NCBI RefSeq assembly: GCF_030816725.1
Contig: NZ_JAUSYG010000001.1
Location: forward strand, 1,054,001 to 1,118,000
Source of the DNA: Pseudarthrobacter defluvii
GTDB taxonomy: Bacteria; Actinomycetota; Actinomycetes; Actinomycetales; Micrococcaceae
Reading direction: 5' to 3'
DNA length: 64,000 nucleotides
Below, piece by piece: positions 59,576 through 64,000 of the stretch. Under the pieces are notes generated by a model that made no database searches, was not told the DNA's origin, and saw only the letters and a program-made list of their open reading frames with translations. The first letter of the stretch is position 1, and each line of letters opens with the position of its first letter. The position numbers and the translations under genes are program-made.

Positions 59576-60826
59576 ATGGCAGTTTCAACGATGACCGCGG
59601 AGCCCGCCAGCACCAGGATCTGGTCGCGCCTCCTACTGCTGGGGCCTGCCTTCGTGGCTGCCATCGCGTATGTGGACCCGGGAAATGTGGCGGCCAATCT
59701 GACGGCGGGCGCCAGTTTTGGCTACCTGCTGGTGTGGGTCCTCGTCGCCGCCAACGCCATGGCCGTCCTGATCCAGTACCAGTCCGCCAAGCTGGGACTT
59801 GCCACCGGAATGAGCCTGCCGGAAATTCTCGGCCGGCGCCTGGGAACCCACCGTCGGCGGGCCTACTGGGTGCAGGCCGAGATCGTTGCAGGAGCCACGG
59901 ATCTCGCCGAGGTTATCGGCGGGGCAGTGGCACTCAACCTGTTGTTCGGGCTGCCATTGCTCGCAGGCGGCGTCATCATTGGCCTGGCTTCCATGCTGCT
60001 GCTGGCGCTGCAGTCGCACCGGAGCCAGAAGTCCTTCGAGTTTGCGATCCTCACGCTTCTCGGCGTGATTGCCGTGGGGTTCGTTTCGGGCCTGTTCGTC
60101 GCTCCGCCAGACGCGGGCGGAGCCCTGGCCGGGCTTGTGCCCCGCTTTGAGGGAACCGACACCGTCCTTCTCGCCGCCAGTATGCTCGGGGCGACCGTCA
60201 TGCCGCACGCAATTTACCTGCACTCCGCCCTCGCCCGGGACCGCCACGGCTTCTCGAAGGATCCTGCCGTCAGGACGAGGCTGATCCGGACCACCCGCAT
60301 CGATGTCGCGGGCGCCCTGCTGCTTGCCGGCGTCGTCAATATCGCCATGCTGCTGCTCGCCGCCACCAGCCTCCGCGGCGTCGAGGGAACCGACACCATC
60401 GCCGGTGCGCACGCGGCCGTCACATCGGCACTCGGCCCGGTTATCGGCGTCGTATTCGCCGTGGGCCTCCTGGCCTCGGGGCTGGCGTCCACCTCCGTGG
60501 GATGCTACGCCGGGGCCACCATCATGGGCGGCCTGCTGAAAGTCAGGATTCCGCTGCTGATCCGCCGCACAGTCACCCTGATTCCGGCGCTGCTGGTCCT
60601 CGGGGCCGGAATTGAACCCACCTTGGCGCTGGTCCTCAGCCAGGTCCTGCTGAGTTTCGGCATCCCGTTCGCGCTGATCCCCTTGATCCGGCTCACGGGA
60701 AGCCGCAAGGTGATGGGCATCCACGTGGATTCAAGGCCGCTCCGGATCGCCGGCTGGACCAGTGCCGCCCTGATAGTTGGCCTCAACTGTGTGCTGATTT
60801 TCCTGACTGTTACGGGTCATGCCTGA
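59576..60826 (+). CDS. mntH: Nramp-family divalent metal:H+ symporter
   Basis: 416 residues with eleven predicted membrane spans. AYVDPGNVAANLTAG in TM1 carries the DPGN metal-binding motif and MPHAIYLHSALARDR in TM6 the MPH motif, the signature of Mn2+ (and Fe2+) proton-driven importers. ATG at 59576 is preferred over the GTG at 59549 because GAGGA lies about 7 bases upstream. The MntR-like box in front suggests manganese control. Confidence 0.93.
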   Translation: MAVSTMTAEPASTRIWSRLLLLGPAFVAAIAYVDPGNVAANLTAGASFGYLLVWVLVAANAMAVLIQYQSAKLGLATGMSLPEILGRRLGTHRRRAYWVQAEIVAGATDLAEVIGGAVALNLLFGLPLLAGGVIIGLASMLLLALQSHRSQKSFEFAILTLLGVIAVGFVSGLFVAPPDAGGALAGLVPRFEGTDTVLLAASMLGATVMPHAIYLHSALARDRHGFSKDPAVRTRLIRTTRIDVAGALLLAGVVNIAMLLLAATSLRGVEGTDTIAGAHAAVTSALGPVIGVVFAVGLLASGLASTSVGCYAGATIMGGLLKVRIPLLIRRTVTLIPALLVLGAGIEPTLALVLSQVLLSFGIPFALIPLIRLTGSRKVMGIHVDSRPLRIAGWTSAALIVGLNCVLIFLTVTGHA

Positions 60827-60866
60827 CCTGCAAACGCCACCGTCACCCGGTAAATGGCACGGTTGC

Positions 60867-62303
60867 CTAGTCCTGCCGGTGCCCCCGGGCGCGGGACAGC
60901 GTCTGGTACCAGTAAAAGGACCTCTTCGGCGTCCGCTGCAGCGTCTCGAAGTCCACGTGCACCAGGCCAAAACGCTGTGAATAGCCGGCGGCCCACTCGA
61001 AGTTGTCCATCAGCGTCCACACGTAATAGCCGCGCAGGTCCACTCCCTCCGCAACGCCGCCGGGCGCCGTCGCCTCAAGCGCCGCGCCCAGGTGTCCGGC
61101 CAGGTATTCCACCCGGTCGGTATCCTCGAACGTCCCCGTGACATTGTCAGGTTCCGGGAAGCTTGCGCCACCCTCAGTGATGTAGACCGGGGGCAGGGCC
61201 TGTCCGTACCGGTCCCGCATCTCGCGCAGCAGGATGCCCAGATGCTCCGGCGCAACGGGCCAGCCGAAGCCCGTACTGCCGTACTCCGGGTAGCCCACTT
61301 CGTGGAAGGGCAGCTTGGCCAGTTCCTGGTGCATGTCCGCGGGGACGGGTGTGATGCCCGGTCCCAGCGCCACCTTGACCGGGAAGTAGTAGTTGAGGCC
61401 GTAGAAATCAAGGGGCTGGTGGATGGTCCTGAGGTCTGCGTCGGAGATCCTGCCGATGGAACGCAGCCACGGTTTCGCGTACAACGGCAGGGACGGGTAG
61501 CGGCCCAGCAGGACCGGGTCTGCGTAGATCCTGTTCATCAGCAGGTCGTAGAGGTGCGCGACGAGCCGGTCGCCGATCTTCCGCGTGGCTGGCCTGACGG
61601 GGGAGTGCAGGTTGGTCACTCCAATCCCGCCGTCCACTCCGGCGGCCCGAAGCGCCTGCACCCCGAGCCCATGGGCCAGGAGTTGGTGGTGGATGGCGGG
61701 AAGGGCATCGAACAACAGCCGGCGTCCGGGCGCGTGTACTCCCAGTGCGTAACCGTTCAGGGTTACCGAGACGGGTTCGTTGAGGGTGACCCACTGCGCC
61801 ACCCGGTCCCCGAACCGTTCGCCGGCGGCCCTGGCATAGTCGCCGAACCGCTCGGCGGTATCCCGATTCAGCCAGCCGCCGCGTTGTTCCAGGGGCAGCG
61901 GGGTGTCCCAGTGGTAGAGCGTCGCCATGGGGGAGACGCCGGCCTCGAGCAGCTGGTCGATCAGGCGGTCGTAGAAGTCCAGACCCTCGGCATTGAAGCC
62001 GCCCTGGCCGTCAGGCTGGATGCGCGGCCAGGAGAGGGAGAACCGGTATGAGTCCACGCCCAGTTCCTTCAGCAGCGCCACGTCTTCGGGCAGCCTGTTG
62101 TAGTGGTCGCACGCCACTGCCGGGGAGTGCCCGTCGATGATGGCGCCCGGTTTCTCTGCGAAGGCGTCCCATCCCGAGGGTCCGCGGCCTCCTGCCTTGA
62201 CCGCGCCTTCAATCTGGAACGCCGCTGCCGCGACGCCAAGGACGAACGACGGCGGCATGCGCCCGGCCAGTTCAGTCACCAATTCAGTGCTCTCCAGGGT
62301 CAT
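60867..62303 (-). CDS. GH1 beta-glucosidase
   Basis: A 478-residue family 1 glycoside hydrolase. FVLGVAAAAFQIEGAVKAGGRGPSGWDAF is the N-terminal signature, TLNEPV (about residue 172) holds the acid/base Glu, and PPVYITEGGASFPEPDN (about 378) the nucleophile Glu; the usual ITENG reads ITEGG here. It releases glucose from cellobiose or aryl-glucosides in the cytoplasm. Start at 62303 gives the family N-terminus. The gene is inserted between tuf and the S10 operon on the opposite strand. Confidence 0.93.
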   Translation of the reverse strand: MTLESTELVTELAGRMPPSFVLGVAAAAFQIEGAVKAGGRGPSGWDAFAEKPGAIIDGHSPAVACDHYNRLPEDVALLKELGVDSYRFSLSWPRIQPDGQGGFNAEGLDFYDRLIDQLLEAGVSPMATLYHWDTPLPLEQRGGWLNRDTAERFGDYARAAGERFGDRVAQWVTLNEPVSVTLNGYALGVHAPGRRLLFDALPAIHHQLLAHGLGVQALRAAGVDGGIGVTNLHSPVRPATRKIGDRLVAHLYDLLMNRIYADPVLLGRYPSLPLYAKPWLRSIGRISDADLRTIHQPLDFYGLNYYFPVKVALGPGITPVPADMHQELAKLPFHEVGYPEYGSTGFGWPVAPEHLGILLREMRDRYGQALPPVYITEGGASFPEPDNVTGTFEDTDRVEYLAGHLGAALEATAPGGVAEGVDLRGYYVWTLMDNFEWAAGYSQRFGLVHVDFETLQRTPKRSFYWYQTLSRARGHRQD

Positions 62304-62699
62304 GCCCCTATCATGCAACCCGTTCCCGCCTCCGGCAATGGCCCTGACGAGCACCGATTCCTGGGCCAATTCGCATCTGCCGCGCTTTTCCGGCATACTA
62401 GATGAGTTGTTCAAGCGCTTCTTCGCGTCCCGATCCGGATAATGCCGGGTGCAGGGTCCAAGTTGAAGACCAAACATAACCCACCCCAATGGATTGCGGA
62501 TTTGTATGCGTGTTCAGCGCGACACGCCCGACCGCGGGGGTCGGTTGCGCCGGCAAGGTGAGGAACCCGGATTTATCCGGATTCAGTTTGTGCGGCGGAT
62601 GGTGGTTACGACCTCAAATGCTTCGGCAGCCATACAACGAGTAAGTGAACAGGGCAGCCCTAAACCGGGGAAGCACAGACTGAAAGAGAGTCAGGCGAC
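62304..62699 (+). other. Promoter and leader region of the S10 operon
   Basis: 396 bases without a gene, between beta-glucosidase and rpsJ. TTCGCA (62370-62375), 18 bases, CATACT (62394-62399) is a candidate promoter giving a leader of about 295 bases. ATCCGGAT occurs near 62432 and 62577, once in a possible CCGGATTTATCCGG hairpin (62569-62582). It may hold an L4-type autoregulatory leader, but no specific structure is recognised. Confidence 0.5.
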
Positions 62700-63008
62700 A
62701 TGGCGGGACAAAAAATCCGCATCCGGCTGAAGTCATACGACCACGAGGTCATTGACGTTTCAGCACGGAAGATCGTTGAGACGGTCACGCGCGCAGGCGC
62801 AACGGTAGTCGGCCCCGTGCCGCTCCCGACGGAGAAGAACGTGTACTGCGTTATCCGCTCTCCGCACAAGTACAAGGACAGCCGCGAGCACTTTGAAATG
62901 CGCACGCACAAGCGTCTTATCGACATCATCGATCCCACGCCGAAGGCTGTTGACTCGCTCATGCGTCTCGACCTGCCGGCTGACGTGAACATCGAAATCA
63001 AGCTGTAG
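62700..63008 (+). CDS. rpsJ: Ribosomal protein S10
   Basis: 102 residues, [27 protein letters not shown] to the end [16 protein letters not shown]10 forms part of the 30S head and, with NusB, of antitermination complexes. First gene of the S10 ribosomal operon. AAAGAGAGTC precedes the ATG. Confidence 0.98.
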
Positions 63009-63025
63009 GGAGGTGCTGAGAGACT

Positions 63026-63676
63026 ATGACCGCAACCCGTAACGTAAAGGGCCTGCTGGGCACGAAGCTCGGCATGACCCAGGTCTGGGACGAGAACAAC
63101 AAGCTCATCCCCGTCACTGTGGTCCAGGCAGACTCGAACGTCATCACCCAGCTGCGCAACGCAGAAGTTGATGGCTACGTCGCCGTTCAGATCGGCTACG
63201 GCCAGATCGATCCCCGCAAGGTCACCAAGCCGCTGGCTGGTCACTTTGAAAAGGCAGGCGTCACGCCTCGCCGCCACGTCGTCGAACTTCGTACCGCAGA
63301 TGCTGCCGAGTACGAGCTGGGCCAGGAGCTCTCCGTAGAGCTTTTCGAAGCCGGCCAGAAGATCGACGTCGTCGGCACCACCAAGGGTAAGGGCTTCGCC
63401 GGTGTGATGAAGCGTCACGGCTTCCACGGCGTTGGAGCTTCCCACGGTGCACACAAGAACCACCGTAAGCCCGGTTCAATCGGTGGCGCATCCACCCCGA
63501 GCCGCGTCTTCAAGGGCATGAAAATGGCCGGCCGCATGGGCGCCGTTCGTCACACCACGCTGAACCTCACGGTCCACGCGGTTGACGTCGAGAAGTCGCT
63601 GCTCCTTATCAAGGGTGCCGTTCCCGGCGCCCGCGGCCAGGTCGTCTTCGTACGCACCGCCGTGAAGGGAGCCTAG
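63026..63676 (+). CDS. rplC: Ribosomal protein L3
   Basis: 216 residues. L3 nucleates 50S assembly and its loop reaches the peptidyl transferase centre: [22 protein letters not shown] is that loop. N-terminus [23 protein letters not shown] is family-standard. GGGAGGTGC precedes the ATG 17 bases after rpsJ. Confidence 0.98.
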   Translation: MTATRNVKGLLGTKLGMTQVWDENNKLIPVTVVQADSNVITQLRNAEVDGYVAVQIGYGQIDPRKVTKPLAGHFEKAGVTPRRHVVELRTADAAEYELGQELSVELFEAGQKIDVVGTTKGKGFAGVMKRHGFHGVGASHGAHKNHRKPGSIGGASTPSRVFKGMKMAGRMGAVRHTTLNLTVHAVDVEKSLLLIKGAVPGARGQVVFVRTAVKGA

Positions 63677-63680
63677 TTCA

Positions 63681-64000
63681 ATGGCTAACACTGTCCAGGT
63701 TGACCTGCCTGCAGAGATCTTCGACGTTCAGACCAACGTGCCGCTGCTGCACCAGGTTGTCGTTGCCCAGCTCGCTGCTGCCCGCCAGGGAACCCACAAG
63801 ACCAAGACCCGCGCTGAAGTTTCCGGTGCAGGACGCAAGCCGTTCAAGCAGAAGGGCACCGGCCGCGCCCGCCAGGGTTCAATCCGTGCTCCTCACATGA
63901 CCGGCGGTGGCGTTGTCCACGGTCCCACCCCGCGTGACTACAGCCAGCGCACCCCCAAGAAGATGATTGCTGCTGCACTGCGCGGCGCACTGTCTGACCG
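63681..64000 (+). CDS. rplD: Ribosomal protein L4 (3' end outside window)
   Basis: The first 106 codons of L4, which binds 23S rRNA and in many bacteria represses the S10 operon. [22 protein letters not shown] and the exit-tunnel loop [22 protein letters not shown] are visible, the latter with wild-type macrolide-contact residues. Starts 4 bases after the rplC stop. Confidence 0.97.
   Translation, partial: MANTVQVDLPAEIFDVQTNVPLLHQVVVAQLAAARQGTHKTKTRAEVSGAGRKPFKQKGTGRARQGSIRAPHMTGGGVVHGPTPRDYSQRTPKKMIAAALRGALSD

Overview
The window is about 64 kb of high-GC DNA from an actinobacterium, most likely Arthrobacter or Pseudarthrobacter (Micrococcaceae). The evidence is a mycothiol synthase gene (mshD), a GlnR-type regulator, the order tRNA-Trp, secE, nusG, rplK, rplA, rplJ, rplL, rpoB, rpoC, rpsL, rpsG, fusA, tuf, rpsJ, frequent GTG and TTG starts, and PspC-linked two-component genes. 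The genus is inferred from general resemblance; no search was run.

Region 1 (1-12,900) is mixed metabolism: the end of a GH13 alpha-glucosidase, an aldo/keto reductase, a CitE-like lyase, a DUF2797 protein, a SulP transporter with an ArsR-type regulator, a HadA/HadB-like dehydratase pair, an MFS gene broken by a frameshift, murB, a winged-helix protein, an AbiEi/DUF559 gene bracketed by two copies of a hairpin repeat, and asd.

Region 2 (13,000-31,100) begins with a three-gene operon for a WXG100-headed, probably type VII-secreted protein and two partners. It continues with folA and thyA, a large membrane protein, mutT1 next to ppk1, mshD, glnR, small membrane proteins, a nitrobindin-like protein, an FMN oxidoreductase, a YgfZ-like protein with an ankyrin protein, a DHA2 exporter, a GNAT enzyme and pfkA.

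Region 3 (31,200-37,200) is a divergent cell-envelope stress locus: PspC and LiaF-like membrane proteins face a PspC-histidine kinase and a LuxR-type response regulator, with tandem 11-bp repeats between them. An aspartate aminotransferase with a shifted C-terminus follows, separated from the regulator by a perfect 25-bp hairpin.

Region 4 (37,400-64,000) is the transcription and translation core. It is interrupted by two GNAT genes (between rplA and rplJ), by a YbaK deacylase, thiolase and lipoprotein (between rplL and rpoB), and by an Nramp transporter and beta-glucosidase (between tuf and rpsJ). The window ends inside rplD.

Two patterns run through the window. Many single genes have a TANNNT hexamer 6-7 bases before the start codon, as expected for leaderless mRNAs. 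Several core translation or transcription genes instead have a TTN-like -35 box, a 17-18 base spacer and a TAGACT-like -10 box followed by a long leader.
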